Of a stretch of 64,000 nt of DNA, positions 17,033 to 25,625 are shown piece after piece. Position 1 is the stretch's first letter. Every line of letters begins with the position of its first letter. The notes under the pieces were generated by a model. That model had not been told where the DNA came from. It saw only the letters and a list, made by a program, of their open reading frames with translations, and made no database searches. The translations under genes were made by a program, and so were the position numbers. Location of the stretch: NCBI GenBank assembly GCA_964387495.1, contig CAYLXB010000012.1, forward strand, positions 6,635 through 70,634, in the 5' to 3' direction. The DNA is from DSXF01 sp964387495 (GTDB taxonomy: Bacteria; Chloroflexota; Anaerolineae; Anaerolineales; Villigracilaceae).

Positions 17033-18709
17033 ATGTTGAAAAAAACTGTATTTTTCATTGGTTTGGCCCTGTTTCTGGTTTCCTGCGGGGCACCGGCCGC
17101 GGCGCCCGAGACCGCGCTGCCAGTCACGCTGACCCCGCCTGCGCCGACGATAGTCTCCGCCACACCCACCTTGCAGGCTGCCTTTCCCGTTTCCCAGCCG
17201 GCTGCCGGAGACAGCATGACCTGGCTGGATAACAGCAGGCTGGTCTATATCCCTGCCGGCGAATTCGTGATGGGCGACAATTCGGCCAACGCCCCCGCCC
17301 ACCGGGTGACTTTGAGCGCCTACTGGATCCAGCAGACGGAAGTCACGAATGGGATGTACGCTGCCTGCGTGCGTGCGGGTGTCTGCCGGGGATTGCCCGA
17401 CCTGAATGACGCCGCCCAGGTCACCCGGCCTGTGGTGGAAGTCAACTGGGAGCAGGCGCAGGCCTATTGTTCCTGGATCCAGGGCCGCCTCCCGACAGAG
17501 GCCGAATGGGAACGCGCTGCGCAGGACCCGGATGGGGGCGCCTATCCATGGGGGGCCGAAGCTCCGGATTGCGGCCTCGCGAATTTTGGCACCTGCCTGC
17601 GCACTGTCAGCCCGGTGGCCAGTTTCCGCCAGGGCGGCAGCCCCCTCGGCCTGTTCGACATGGCCGGGAATGCCGCCGAGTGGATCGGTGATTGGTATGA
17701 TCCGACTTTCTATGCTGCTACAGCGGCCGAAGACCCCGTTGGCCCAGCCTTCAGTGATGTGCGCGTTGTGCGCGGCGGCAGTTATGCCAGTTCTGCTGCC
17801 CAGATCAGCGCCTATGCGCGTGCCTATGAGCGGCCCCGGGCGACGCGCCTCGATCTGGGGTTCCGCTGTGTGGTTCCAACCCCCATGCTCTTCCCGCCTT
17901 TCTGCCAGGCGCAGGCTTTTCTCCCTGCCCCCGAGGCCGGTCAGGAGGATTCCTCCACCTGCCAGCCCCCCGAGGTCGAGGTGCGCGGCTCCTTCTGCCA
18001 GCAGAAGAAAGGCTACGTTTCGGTGGATATCCCGGCCGGAGCGCGCTGGCAGTTGGAAACGCCCCGCTTTGCCTGTGCCGCATCCAATGTCTCGGCTGAA
18101 ATCGATCGTTTGACCTGTTACGGCCAGGGGAATGTCGACCTGAAGGTGACGATCTGTTCCCCGGCCTGCTTTGGGGAGGCTCCGGAGGGCGAGCCGCTCT
18201 GTCCGCCGGGCTACCGGCGGGATGCGGCCAGCGGAAAGTGCGTGTATACACTCGTTCCTCCCGGCACCTGCCCGGATGGGTTTGCCAGCCTAGCTCAGGG
18301 GGAGAAAAGCATATGTGTGCCCGCATCTTCCGCCCTGGGCTGTCCTGTTGGACAATATTTGGACTTGCAGCTGGGCGCCTGCCTCCCCGGCGGTGGCCAG
18401 GTCGGCTGTCTCTATTATGGCCTGGAAGCCAAAGACACGGCCCGCGCCTGTTACCAGGGCTGCCAGACCGGTTACACCTACGACCCGTCTGCGCAGTGCT
18501 GCCAGAGCAGCGGCGCTTACCCGGACTGCGGCCCCGGCTACGTGTATGATGGGACCTTGGGCGCCTGCCTGCCCGGCGGCAATTATGCCGGCAGCGGCTG
18601 TACGACGGTTACGCTGCGCACCGGCGCCTGCGTGGACTGCGGGGTTTACCCCAACTGCGCGCCCGGCTGTGAGGCGGACAAGAAAACGCAGACCTGTATC
18701 ATGCGTTGA
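17033..18709 (+). CDS. Lipoprotein with FGE-sulfatase-like domain and Cys-rich tail
   Basis: A 558-residue lipoprotein (FFIGLALFLVSC lipobox) with a Thr/Pro linker, then a formylglycine-generating-enzyme-type domain (about 65-285: IPAGEFVMGDN, EVTNGMYAAC, GRLPTEAEWERAA, GLFDMAGNAAEWIGDWY, VVRGGSY, LGFRCV). The active-site Cys of true FGE, expected after RGGS in a CR-A-R context, is absent (ISAYARAYERPRA), so it is probably a binding or structural version. The remaining 270 residues contain many Cys in CPPGY/CPDG/CLPGG units, like extracellular Cys-rich repeats. ATG at 17033 has AAGGAGA ahead. Confidence 0.72.
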   Translation: MLKKTVFFIGLALFLVSCGAPAAAPETALPVTLTPPAPTIVSATPTLQAAFPVSQPAAGDSMTWLDNSRLVYIPAGEFVMGDNSANAPAHRVTLSAYWIQQTEVTNGMYAACVRAGVCRGLPDLNDAAQVTRPVVEVNWEQAQAYCSWIQGRLPTEAEWERAAQDPDGGAYPWGAEAPDCGLANFGTCLRTVSPVASFRQGGSPLGLFDMAGNAAEWIGDWYDPTFYAATAAEDPVGPAFSDVRVVRGGSYASSAAQISAYARAYERPRATRLDLGFRCVVPTPMLFPPFCQAQAFLPAPEAGQEDSSTCQPPEVEVRGSFCQQKKGYVSVDIPAGARWQLETPRFACAASNVSAEIDRLTCYGQGNVDLKVTICSPACFGEAPEGEPLCPPGYRRDAASGKCVYTLVPPGTCPDGFASLAQGEKSICVPASSALGCPVGQYLDLQLGACLPGGGQVGCLYYGLEAKDTARACYQGCQTGYTYDPSAQCCQSSGAYPDCGPGYVYDGTLGACLPGGNYAGSGCTTVTLRTGACVDCGVYPNCAPGCEADKKTQTCIMR

Positions 18710-18722
18710 GCAAGCCCGAATC

Positions 18723-18753
18723 AAAACAGGCGGCCGCCCGGCCGCCTGTTTTT
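18723..18753. terminator. Strong intrinsic terminator between convergent genes
   Basis: AAAACAGGCGGCC and GGCCGCCTGTTTT pair over 13 bp with a GCCC loop, followed by T. The A-run and T-run are symmetric, so it can serve both the lipoprotein gene and phoU on the opposite strand. Confidence 0.85.
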
Positions 18754-18771
18754 GTCTGCTCAGTCTGCTTG

Positions 18772-19461
18772 TTATTCATTCACCACCAGCTCGTCATCGC
18801 TGCTGTCGATTTCTTTGATCTCTCCGGTGACGATGAAGATGGTTCGTTCACAGATATTAGTCACGCGGTCCGACACCCGTTCCAGGTTATGTGCCACCCA
18901 TAACAGCCAGTTGGCGCGTTCGATGGTCTTGGGGTCGGCCATGACGTAGGTCATCAGTTCGCGGTAGACCTGCAGGTAGAGCGCATCCACCTCGTCATCC
19001 TCTGCAGGAATCGCCCTGGCGGTTTCGGCATCTTCCTGCACAAAGGCGGTCAGGGCGCGGTGGAGCATGTCGGCGCCCTTCTGGGCCATGCGCGGGATAT
19101 CGATCAAGGGCTTGAGCAGGGGTTCGTTCCCCATGCGGAGGTTGATGGTGGCGATCCCTTTGGCATAGTCGCCCATGCGTTCCAACTCCCCCGCGATCTC
19201 AAGGATGGACGCCAGCAGGCGCAGGTCGTGAGCCATCGGCTGCTGGGTGGCGATCAGGATCATGACCCGGTGTTCGATCTCGAAGCGTTTCTGGTTGATC
19301 CTGCGATCCAGTTCCAGGATCTTGCGCGATGCCTCATTATCGCGCTTGCGCAGCGCTTCCACGGAGTCCAGGATGGACTGTTCCACCATGCTTCCCAGCA
19401 GCAAAACCTCATCCCTGACTTCCTTAATATCCTGGTCGAATACCTTGCGTGTCGTGGCCAT
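18772..19461 (-). CDS. phoU: Phosphate transport regulator PhoU
   Basis: A 229-residue two-repeat all-helical protein. The metal-binding helix signatures are seen in EVRDEVLLLGSMVEQSI and again in LERMGDYAKGIA and LERVSDRVTNICERTIF. PhoU links the Pst transporter to the PhoR/PhoB pair and damps signalling when phosphate is ample. It is the last gene of the canonical order pstS-C-A-B-phoU, 41 bases after pstB1. The ATG at 19461 has GAGGTGCTT ahead; an ATG at 19485 would add eight residues. Confidence 0.93.
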   Translation of the reverse strand: MATTRKVFDQDIKEVRDEVLLLGSMVEQSILDSVEALRKRDNEASRKILELDRRINQKRFEIEHRVMILIATQQPMAHDLRLLASILEIAGELERMGDYAKGIATINLRMGNEPLLKPLIDIPRMAQKGADMLHRALTAFVQEDAETARAIPAEDDEVDALYLQVYRELMTYVMADPKTIERANWLLWVAHNLERVSDRVTNICERTIFIVTGEIKEIDSSDDELVVNE

Positions 19462-19502
19462 AAGCACCTCACTTCTCTTGCTCATAATTATATATCCATT
19501 TC

Positions 19503-20288
19503 CTATCCGAAACGCCCGGTGACATAATCCTCTGTGCGCCTGTCCCGCGGCCGGGTGAAGATGATCTCGGTCTTATCGAATTCGATTACCGTTCCGGCGC
19601 GCTGGTCATTGATCATCATCATGGCGGTGTAATCGGAGACGCGGGCAGCCTGCTGCATGTTATGGGTCACGATCACGATGGTGTATTTTTCCTTGAGTTC
19701 CTGCATTAACTCCTCGATTTTCAGCGTGGCGATCGGATCGAGGGCCGAAGCGGGTTCGTCCATCAGGATGACTTCGGGCTGCACGGCCAGGGCCCGGGCA
19801 ATGCACAGGCGCTGCTGCTGGCCCCCGGAAAGCGCCAGGCCGGATTGCTTGAGTTTATCCTTCACCTCGTCCCACAGGGCAGCCTGCCGCAGGCTGGATT
19901 CGACCAGTTCGTCCATGTTCCCTTTATAACCGTGGATGTGCGCTCCCCAGGCAATATTGTCATAGATGGACTTTGGGAAGGGATTGGCTTTCTGGAAGAC
20001 CATGCCGATCCGGTAGCGGACTTCCACCGGGTCGATATCGGGCGCATACAGGTTTTGGCCTTCGAACATGATATCGCCTTCGATGCGCGTCCCGGCGAAC
20101 AGTTCGTTCATGCGGTTGAAGGAACGCAGCAGGGTGGATTTCCCGCATCCGGATGGCCCGATGATGGCGGTGATCTTGTTGCGTTCGACCGGCATGTTGA
20201 CACTCGTCACGGCTTTGAAATCGTCATAAAAGATCGAAAGGTTGTGTGCTTCGAGCACGTATTTTTCATTTCTTTCCGGGGTCGTCAT
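19503..20288 (-). CDS. pstB: Phosphate ABC transporter ATP-binding protein PstB (system 1)
   Basis: A 261-residue ABC ATPase that drives phosphate uptake. All motifs are standard: Walker A GPSGCGKST near residue 45, Q-loop VFQKANPFP near 97, signature LSGGQQQR near 155, Walker B VILMDEPASALD near 175 and the H-loop VTHNMQQAARVSDY near 207. The ATG at 20288 is two bases from the pstA stop; a longer frame from 20336 overlaps pstA and is not favoured. Of three PstB homologues in the window this is the only one with a fully canonical motif set. Confidence 0.95.
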   Translation of the reverse strand: MTTPERNEKYVLEAHNLSIFYDDFKAVTSVNMPVERNKITAIIGPSGCGKSTLLRSFNRMNELFAGTRIEGDIMFEGQNLYAPDIDPVEVRYRIGMVFQKANPFPKSIYDNIAWGAHIHGYKGNMDELVESSLRQAALWDEVKDKLKQSGLALSGGQQQRLCIARALAVQPEVILMDEPASALDPIATLKIEELMQELKEKYTIVIVTHNMQQAARVSDYTAMMMINDQRAGTVIEFDKTEIIFTRPRDRRTEDYVTGRFG

Positions 20289-20289
20289 C

Positions 20290-21540
20290 TTACCATCTCC
20301 TGCTGAAACGGTTGCGCAAGAAAATCGCAGAGGCATTCAGACTGAGCAGCATGGCCAGTAATACCAGGATGGCCGCCGCCGCCAGGCTGCGGAACTCGGC
20401 CTGCGGCCTCGAAGTCCACTGGAATATCTGGATTGGTAAAGTGGTGAATTTCGAAAACGGCGAGGCCGGATCGAAACTGATCGCCGTCGAAGCACCCACC
20501 ACCACCAGCGGCGCCGTCTCGCCGATGGCGCGCGAGATCGCCAGGATGGTGCCGGTCAGGATACCGGGCATGGCGTTCGGCAGCACGTGATACCACACCG
20601 TCTGCCACCTGGTGGCGCCCACGCCGTAACTGGCCTTGCGCAGGGATTGCGGCACGGCGCGGATGGCTTCCTGGGCATTGATGATGATGATCGGCAGCAC
20701 CAGCAGTCCCAGGGTCAGGCCGGCCGAGAGCACCGTGCGCCCGTTGGCGGTGGTCGGATCGACCAGTCCGAAGACCGAACCACTGGTCAGGGGTTCGAGT
20801 GCCCGCACGAAGATGGCCAGCCCTAGAATCCCGTACACGATCGAGGGCACGCCTGCCAGGTTGCTAATGTTGGTCTGGATGAGGCGGTTGAGCCAGTTGT
20901 TGCCCGCGTATTCTTCCAGGTAAATGGCCGCGCCCACGCCGATGGGGAAGGCCAGCAAAATGGTGAACAGGATCGTCCACAGGGAACCGAGGATGGCGGT
21001 GCGCACCCCGGCGGTCAACGCCTCGCTGGACTGGGGGTGGCTGATGAAATCGGTCGTCAGCCAGGAGACGAACTTCAACCGGGCATTCGGATGTTCCTGA
21101 TCCCGGGCCACTGCCTCCCGGATCTGCCCGGCTTGGGTCAGCGAAGGCCACAGGTTCCAGACCTCGAGCACCTGGTAGCGGATGATGCGTTCCGCCACCA
21201 GCTGGTACACATCCTCGCGCAAGCGTTCTGCAAAGGGCTTTTCCTTCTCCAGTTTATTGAACGCGCCGCTGGACAGGTTGGACCGGAGCAGTGCCACCAG
21301 TTGTTCCTTGCTTTGCTGCTCCGGCAGGATGCCATCCACGGCCAGTGTGGCCGGGTCTGTTTTGGCTTCGAAGGAAACATATCCAAAGGCCCCATCCATA
21401 ACATTCAGCAGCAGTGCAGCCAGGGCAACGATGCCCACGAGGGTGGCTGCCTGGAAGATCAGGTGCCAGATCACACCTTTGCGGTTGCGGCCCTTGACAT
21501 CGTTGAGAAAGCCCTGCACGGCCAGCCGGTTGGTGTTCAT
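20290..21540 (-). CDS. pstA: Phosphate ABC transporter permease PstA (system 1)
   Basis: A 416-residue permease. A first helix (about 27-48) is followed by a long extracytoplasmic or linker segment up to about residue 200, then five further helices of the binding-protein-dependent transport domain. The EAA-like loop is seen in INAQEAIRAVPQSLRKASYGVGATRWQTVW. Such an extended N-terminal region is longer than the usual 280-300 residue PstA, so this is a variant form. It overlaps pstC by four bases at its start and abuts pstB1. Confidence 0.92.
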   Translation of the reverse strand: MNTNRLAVQGFLNDVKGRNRKGVIWHLIFQAATLVGIVALAALLLNVMDGAFGYVSFEAKTDPATLAVDGILPEQQSKEQLVALLRSNLSSGAFNKLEKEKPFAERLREDVYQLVAERIIRYQVLEVWNLWPSLTQAGQIREAVARDQEHPNARLKFVSWLTTDFISHPQSSEALTAGVRTAILGSLWTILFTILLAFPIGVGAAIYLEEYAGNNWLNRLIQTNISNLAGVPSIVYGILGLAIFVRALEPLTSGSVFGLVDPTTANGRTVLSAGLTLGLLVLPIIIINAQEAIRAVPQSLRKASYGVGATRWQTVWYHVLPNAMPGILTGTILAISRAIGETAPLVVVGASTAISFDPASPFSKFTTLPIQIFQWTSRPQAEFRSLAAAAILVLLAMLLSLNASAIFLRNRFSRRW

Positions 21541-22481
21541 TCGTACACCTCCCGGAAGCGGCGCACGATGCGCTGGCTGATGATGTTCAACAGCAGGGTG
21601 ATGAAGAACAGCAGCAGGCCCAACGCGAAGATGCTGTTGTAATCCACCGAGTCATAACTCAGGTCGCCGCCGGAGATGCGCACGATGTGCCCGGTGATCG
21701 TTTCGGCTCCCTTGAAGGGGTTGAAGGTGAAAGCCGGACCGGAACCGGCCGCCACTGCCACGATCATGGTTTCGCCGATGGCCCGCGAAATCCCCACGAT
21801 GACCGCCGCTGCAATCCCGGAGAGTGCTGCCGGAACTACGATCTGCAGGGCAACCTCCAGTTTGGTGGCGCCCATGCCGTAGGCTGCCTCGCGCAGCGAG
21901 CGCGGCACGGCACTGAGCGCATCCTCGGTCATCGAAGTGATCAGCGGCAGGATCAGGATGCCCATCACCAGCCCGGCCGAGGCCGTGTTGTAGATCTGCA
22001 CCACATCGTTTCCAACGATGGAGCGCAGCAGGGGGGTCATGAACATCAGGGCAAAGTACCCATAGACGATCGTGGGGATGCCGGCCAGGATTTCCAGTAC
22101 CGGTTTCAAAACGCTGCGCACTTTGGGGCTGGCATATTCACTCAGGTAGATCGCCACTGCCAATCCCAATGGGATGGCGATCAGCATCGCGGTCACCGAC
22201 GTCATCAGGGTCGAGTTGAGCAGCGGCCAGATGCCAAACTTGCCGATGTGCGGCTTCCATTCCGTGCCGCTCAATACCGACAACAGGTTTACTTCCGGCA
22301 TCTGGAAGAAAAGCAGGGATTCCTTGCCCAGTTCATAGACGATCCCAAGCGTCGTAAATATGGAAAAGAAGCCGCTGAAAAACAATAAAGCCTGGATCCC
22401 CGCCTCGCCGGGCCGGAACCTGCGCTTCAGGCTCGTCAAGGCTGTCCGCCGGTTTGCCCCGTTCCTGTCCATTTCAGCCAT
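21537..22481 (-). CDS. pstC: Phosphate ABC transporter permease PstC (system 1)
   Basis: A 314-residue permease with six predicted helices; the first lies near residues 30-52. The cytoplasmic coupling loop is seen in SMTEDALSAVPRSLREAAYGMGATKLEVALQ, here split by the family pattern EDALxxVPxxxREAAYxxGA. The ATG at 22481 has GGAGGGC ahead; a frame extended to 22559 would run into the pstS-pstC hairpin and is rejected. It pairs with PstA1 to form the membrane channel. Confidence 0.93.
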   Translation of the reverse strand: MAEMDRNGANRRTALTSLKRRFRPGEAGIQALLFFSGFFSIFTTLGIVYELGKESLLFFQMPEVNLLSVLSGTEWKPHIGKFGIWPLLNSTLMTSVTAMLIAIPLGLAVAIYLSEYASPKVRSVLKPVLEILAGIPTIVYGYFALMFMTPLLRSIVGNDVVQIYNTASAGLVMGILILPLITSMTEDALSAVPRSLREAAYGMGATKLEVALQIVVPAALSGIAAAVIVGISRAIGETMIVAVAAGSGPAFTFNPFKGAETITGHIVRISGGDLSYDSVDYNSIFALGLLLFFITLLLNIISQRIVRRFREVYE

Positions 22482-22523
22482 ATAATGCCCTCCGAAAAAA
22501 CATATGCCTATTTCAGCAATCCT

Positions 22524-22553
22524 GCCTTCCCTCCCCGCCGGGGGAGGGAAGGC
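22524..22553 (-). terminator. GC-rich hairpin between pstS1 and pstC1
   Basis: GCCTTCCCTCCCC and GGGGAGGGAAGGC form a perfect 13-bp stem with a four-base loop. No T-run follows on the minus strand, so it probably acts as an mRNA-stabilising or attenuating hairpin that lets pstS be expressed above pstCAB, a layout known in other bacteria. Confidence 0.6.
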
Positions 22554-22581
22554 TCTCATAGCGGTTTATACTTCCAAAGGT

Positions 22582-23649
22582 TTACTTCATGCCGGTGGCG
22601 GCCATCCAGGCCTCCAGGTTCTCCTGGGCCTTGGCCTCGCTGGTGGGGAAGTAACCCACTTCCAGGATTTCATCTGCAACCGTGGTGATGTAGAAGTAGA
22701 TGAATGATGCCACCTGGGGCTTTTCCTGCATGATCCTGGCATCCGAGTAGATGAAGAGCGGGCGGGAAATCGGGTACTCGCCGGCCTCGGCTGTCTCTGC
22801 AGTGGGGGTGATCCCGTTGACCGAGAGGACCTTCAGCGTATCGGCATTTTCCTGGTAGTAGGCAAAGCCGAAGTAACCGATGGCATATTTCGAGCCAAGT
22901 ACACCCTGCACCAGCACATTGTCATCTTCGGAATACTGGGTGTCCTTGGATTCGAGGATGGCTTTCTCGGCGGCATCCAGGTCGGCCTTGCCCTCAGCAT
23001 TCTTGTAGGACGGGCCGATGACGGCTTCCACAAAGTAATCGAAGGTGCCGGAGTCCGTGCCGGGCGAGAAGCGCTGGATGGCTTCGGCCGGCCACTCGGG
23101 GCGCACGTCCGACCACTTTTCTGCGGTGGTGAAGATCAGGGCCAGTTCTTCCAGGGTTGCGTCGCTGATGAAATCATTCTCCTGGCTGACGACCACCGCC
23201 AGGGCGTCGATGCCGACCTGGAAGGCGATCGGGGTGCGCGGGGCGGCCAAGGCGGCGCAGGATTCGACTTCACTGTCCTTGATCTTGCGCGAGGCGTTGG
23301 CGATGTCGGTCTCGCCGGTCTTGCAGAAGCGTTCGAAACCGGCGCCCGAACCGATCGAGTCGATCGTGATGCTGCCGCCAAAGCCCTCTTCCTCGAAGCG
23401 CTGTTTCATGCGCTCGGAAAGCGGGAAGACGGTGGACGAACCTGCGCTGATGATATCGCCGCTGACGGCATCCGGCAGGTACATGGCCAGCGGGTCGGCC
23501 GCCGGCCCGGTGGCCGGTTCGGCCGGTGCGGCAGTTGCCGCCGCTTCGACTGGTGCGGGCTGGCCGGCCTCATACCGGGCCTGGCAGGCGCCCAGGACGA
23601 GCACGATGATGACCAGGGACACCAGGGAAACATAGGGGTTTTTACGCAT
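22582..23649 (-). CDS. pstS: Phosphate-binding lipoprotein PstS (system 1)
   Basis: A 355-residue lipoprotein; VIIVLVLGAC gives the lipobox near residue 22, followed by an Ala/Pro-rich linker. The phosphate pocket is seen in SAGSSTVFPLSERM (about 69-82), IGSGAGFERFCKTGETDIANASRKI (spread over about 95-125) and FSPGTDSGTFDYF near 205. This is the SphX/PstS type with about 300 mature residues. ATG at 23649 is chosen because AAGGAG lies ahead; an upstream GTG at 23679 lacks a site. It is the first gene of the operon and is preceded by a Pho-box array. Confidence 0.95.
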   Translation of the reverse strand: MRKNPYVSLVSLVIIVLVLGACQARYEAGQPAPVEAAATAAPAEPATGPAADPLAMYLPDAVSGDIISAGSSTVFPLSERMKQRFEEEGFGGSITIDSIGSGAGFERFCKTGETDIANASRKIKDSEVESCAALAAPRTPIAFQVGIDALAVVVSQENDFISDATLEELALIFTTAEKWSDVRPEWPAEAIQRFSPGTDSGTFDYFVEAVIGPSYKNAEGKADLDAAEKAILESKDTQYSEDDNVLVQGVLGSKYAIGYFGFAYYQENADTLKVLSVNGITPTAETAEAGEYPISRPLFIYSDARIMQEKPQVASFIYFYITTVADEILEVGYFPTSEAKAQENLEAWMAATGMK

Positions 23650-23697
23650 TTCTCTTTTCTCCTTTTTATCTTTATTCACTGCTGCCAGTTTATCAGC

Positions 23698-23741
23698 CCA
23701 CTTTTAAGGCCCGGAGAACGTTGGTTTAACGTTTGGTTAAG
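23698..23741 (-). promoter_or_regulatory. Pho-box array: four 11-bp repeats upstream of pstS1
   Basis: Read on the minus strand, four units follow each other without gaps: CTTAACCAAAC, GTTAAACCAAC, GTTCTCCGGGC, CTTAAAAGTGG. The first two and the last share TTAA(A/C). An 11-bp period of direct repeats is the known geometry of PhoB/PhoP binding sites, and phoB is in the same locus. GATAAA/TAAACT a few bases downstream is a possible -10. Confidence 0.75.
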
Positions 23742-23781
23742 GATTTTGGGAAAGCGCTTGTGCTGAAATCGGCCTTGCTGC

Positions 23782-23811
23782 TTGGGAAGTTGGACGCGCA
23801 GAGAGTATAAT
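23782..23811 (+). promoter_or_regulatory. Promoter of the restriction-modification pair
   Basis: TTGGGA (23782-23787), an 18-base spacer and TATAAT (23806-23811) lie directly before the methyltransferase. Only seven bases separate the -10 from the ATG at 23819, so the mRNA is probably leaderless. Confidence 0.6.
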
Positions 23812-23818
23812 TCGAGGC

Positions 23819-24700
23819 ATGAAAGCGATTGAAGCGCGCCTGGTTTTAGGCGACTGCAAGGAACGGCTCAAAGAATTGGCGGACAATTCGATTGATCTGA
23901 TCTTTACATCGCCTCCCTACGCCGATAGCCGTGTACAGACCTATGGGGGAATCCCTCCGGAGAAATATGTGGAATGGTTCCTGCCCATTTCCGCTCAACT
24001 ATTGCGCGTTCTTAAACCCACCGGTACATTTGTCTTGAATATCAAAGAAAAAGTAGTTAACGGCGAACGGCATACCTATGTGATCGAATTGATCCTTGAA
24101 ATGCGCAAGCAGGGTTGGCTTTGGACGGAAGAATTCATCTGGCATAAAAAGAATTCCTATCCCGGAAAATGGCCCAATCGTTTTCGGGATTCTTGGGAAC
24201 GCCTGTTGCAGTTCAATAAACAGCGCCAGTTTCATATGTATCAGGAAGAAGTTATGGTTCCCATGGGGGAGTGGGCGGAACGCCGGCTCAAGAATCTGAG
24301 TGAAACCGACAAAGTACGTGATCCATCACGTGTGGGAAGCGGTTTTGGAAAACGGATTGCTAATTGGATAGGACGGGATAAAGCCTATCCATCCAACGTT
24401 TTACACTTGGCAACGGAAACAAAAAACCGAAATCACAGCGCTGTGTTTCCAGAGGATTTACCAGAATGGTTTATCAAGTTGTTTACGAAACCGGGGGATT
24501 GGGTGCTTGATCCGTTCATGGGGTCGGGAACGACAGTTCGGGTTGCTCAAAGTATGGGGCGAAATGGGGTTGGAATTGAAATCCTATTCGAATATTTCCA
24601 GGTGGCACAAAGTAGCATACAGCCAAACGTTCCAGCCTCCCCTGCCCAAATGAGGCTCTTGGACAAGAAGGAGAAGTATGAAACCACTGAACCTGAATGA
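23819..24700 (+). CDS. Type II DNA methyltransferase (amino-methylating, TSPPY class)
   Basis: A 293-residue DNA methyltransferase with the motif order IV then I. Catalytic motif IV is TSPPY near residue 30, which usually marks cytosine-N4 (sometimes adenine-N6) enzymes, and SAM-binding motif I is LDPFMGSGTT near residue 230. The region between (about 70-220) should hold target recognition. It overlaps the downstream endonuclease gene by 23 bases, making a self-contained restriction-modification pair. Base composition is visibly more AT-rich than the neighbours, which points to horizontal acquisition. The recognition site cannot be read from sequence. Confidence 0.88.
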   Translation: MKAIEARLVLGDCKERLKELADNSIDLIFTSPPYADSRVQTYGGIPPEKYVEWFLPISAQLLRVLKPTGTFVLNIKEKVVNGERHTYVIELILEMRKQGWLWTEEFIWHKKNSYPGKWPNRFRDSWERLLQFNKQRQFHMYQEEVMVPMGEWAERRLKNLSETDKVRDPSRVGSGFGKRIANWIGRDKAYPSNVLHLATETKNRNHSAVFPEDLPEWFIKLFTKPGDWVLDPFMGSGTTVRVAQSMGRNGVGIEILFEYFQVAQSSIQPNVPASPAQMRLLDKKEKYETTEPE

Positions 24701-25421
24701 TGTTGTTGCTTTCGTGGAGGGAAATATTGGTGAATTTCATGCCCGGCGTGCAGATAGTTTGCAAAAGTTAAAGCTAAAACAAGTTTTGGAGAGAAAGAAT
24801 CCTTACCTTTTCAAGGCAAAAAATGTCAATGACGCCCACGATTTGGTCAAATTGCTGTTGGATGCCCATCTTTCATCACAGGAAGAGGCCATTTTTGGCG
24901 ATTTTCTGGAAAGCTTGGCAATTTTTGTCTGTGGGCAGGTATTCATTGGCAAAAAATCCTCGGCCGAGGGGATCGATCTGGAATTTGAACGAGATGGCGT
25001 TATCTACATTGTCTCAGTCAAATCCGGTCCAAACTGGGGGAATAGCAGCCAAATAAAGCGCATGAGAGAAAATTTCAGCAAGGCAAAGCGAATCCTGCGT
25101 ACCAGCAATGCAAAGGCAAATATCCAGGCAATCAATGGCTGTTGCTATGGCCGGGACAGGAAACCGGATAAAGATGGTTATTTCAAGATTTGCGGCCAGG
25201 AATTCTGGGAGTTCATTTCCGGAAGCGACCGGTTGTTCGTTGACTTCATCGAACCGCTTGGGCACCAGGCGAAGAAACGGACCGAGGAATTTCATACTGA
25301 GTACACGCGCGTGCTCAACCTGTTCACCCAGGAGTTTATGCGGGATTTTTGCATTGACGGCAAAATCGATTGGGATAAACTGGTACGCTTCAATTCGGAG
25401 AAGAAGAAAAGCAAAAAGTAA
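24678..25421 (+). CDS. Type II restriction endonuclease, EcoO109I-like
   Basis: A 247-residue protein whose central block, EGIDLEFERDGVIYIVSVKSG followed by PNWGNSSQI, has the shape of a PD-(D/E)XK nuclease core: Asp on one strand, then SVK on the next, with Ser at the place of the usual Glu. The PNWGNSSQI stretch reminds me of the EcoO109I family, but this assignment is from memory and needs a profile search. Position immediately after and overlapping a DNA methyltransferase supports restriction function. Composition is AT-rich like its partner. Confidence 0.7.
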   Translation: MKPLNLNDVVAFVEGNIGEFHARRADSLQKLKLKQVLERKNPYLFKAKNVNDAHDLVKLLLDAHLSSQEEAIFGDFLESLAIFVCGQVFIGKKSSAEGIDLEFERDGVIYIVSVKSGPNWGNSSQIKRMRENFSKAKRILRTSNAKANIQAINGCCYGRDRKPDKDGYFKICGQEFWEFISGSDRLFVDFIEPLGHQAKKRTEEFHTEYTRVLNLFTQEFMRDFCIDGKIDWDKLVRFNSEKKKSKK

Positions 25422-25622
25422 CTATACCCTTTCGATATCCTGGATATCGTTCTCCACCATATCGATCGAGCGGATTTCAAAACGGAGATCCGCTCGTTCT
25501 TTTTCACTCGACAGGTCGCCATATCCCACATAGGCCTCGGCACATGCTGCTGCCGCCTTGGCACTGTCGGCATCCACTTCCACAATAAAACTTCTCGACA
25601 GGGTGACTTTATAAGCTGGCAT
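25422..25622 (-). CDS. Small hypothetical protein at end of redox cluster
   Basis: A 66-residue protein (AYKVTLSRSFIVEVDADSA, then an Ala-rich helix) with no motif I recognise. The pattern of a beta strand, a helix and further strands over so short a length suggests a small alpha/beta fold. It has one Cys. It starts three bases after the stop of the preceding thioredoxin-fold gene, so it is the last gene of that minus-strand operon, and converges with the endonuclease gene with no space for a terminator. Confidence 0.5.
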   Translation of the reverse strand: MPAYKVTLSRSFIVEVDADSAKAAAACAEAYVGYGDLSSEKERADLRFEIRSIDMVENDIQDIERV

Positions 25623-25625
25623 GGA

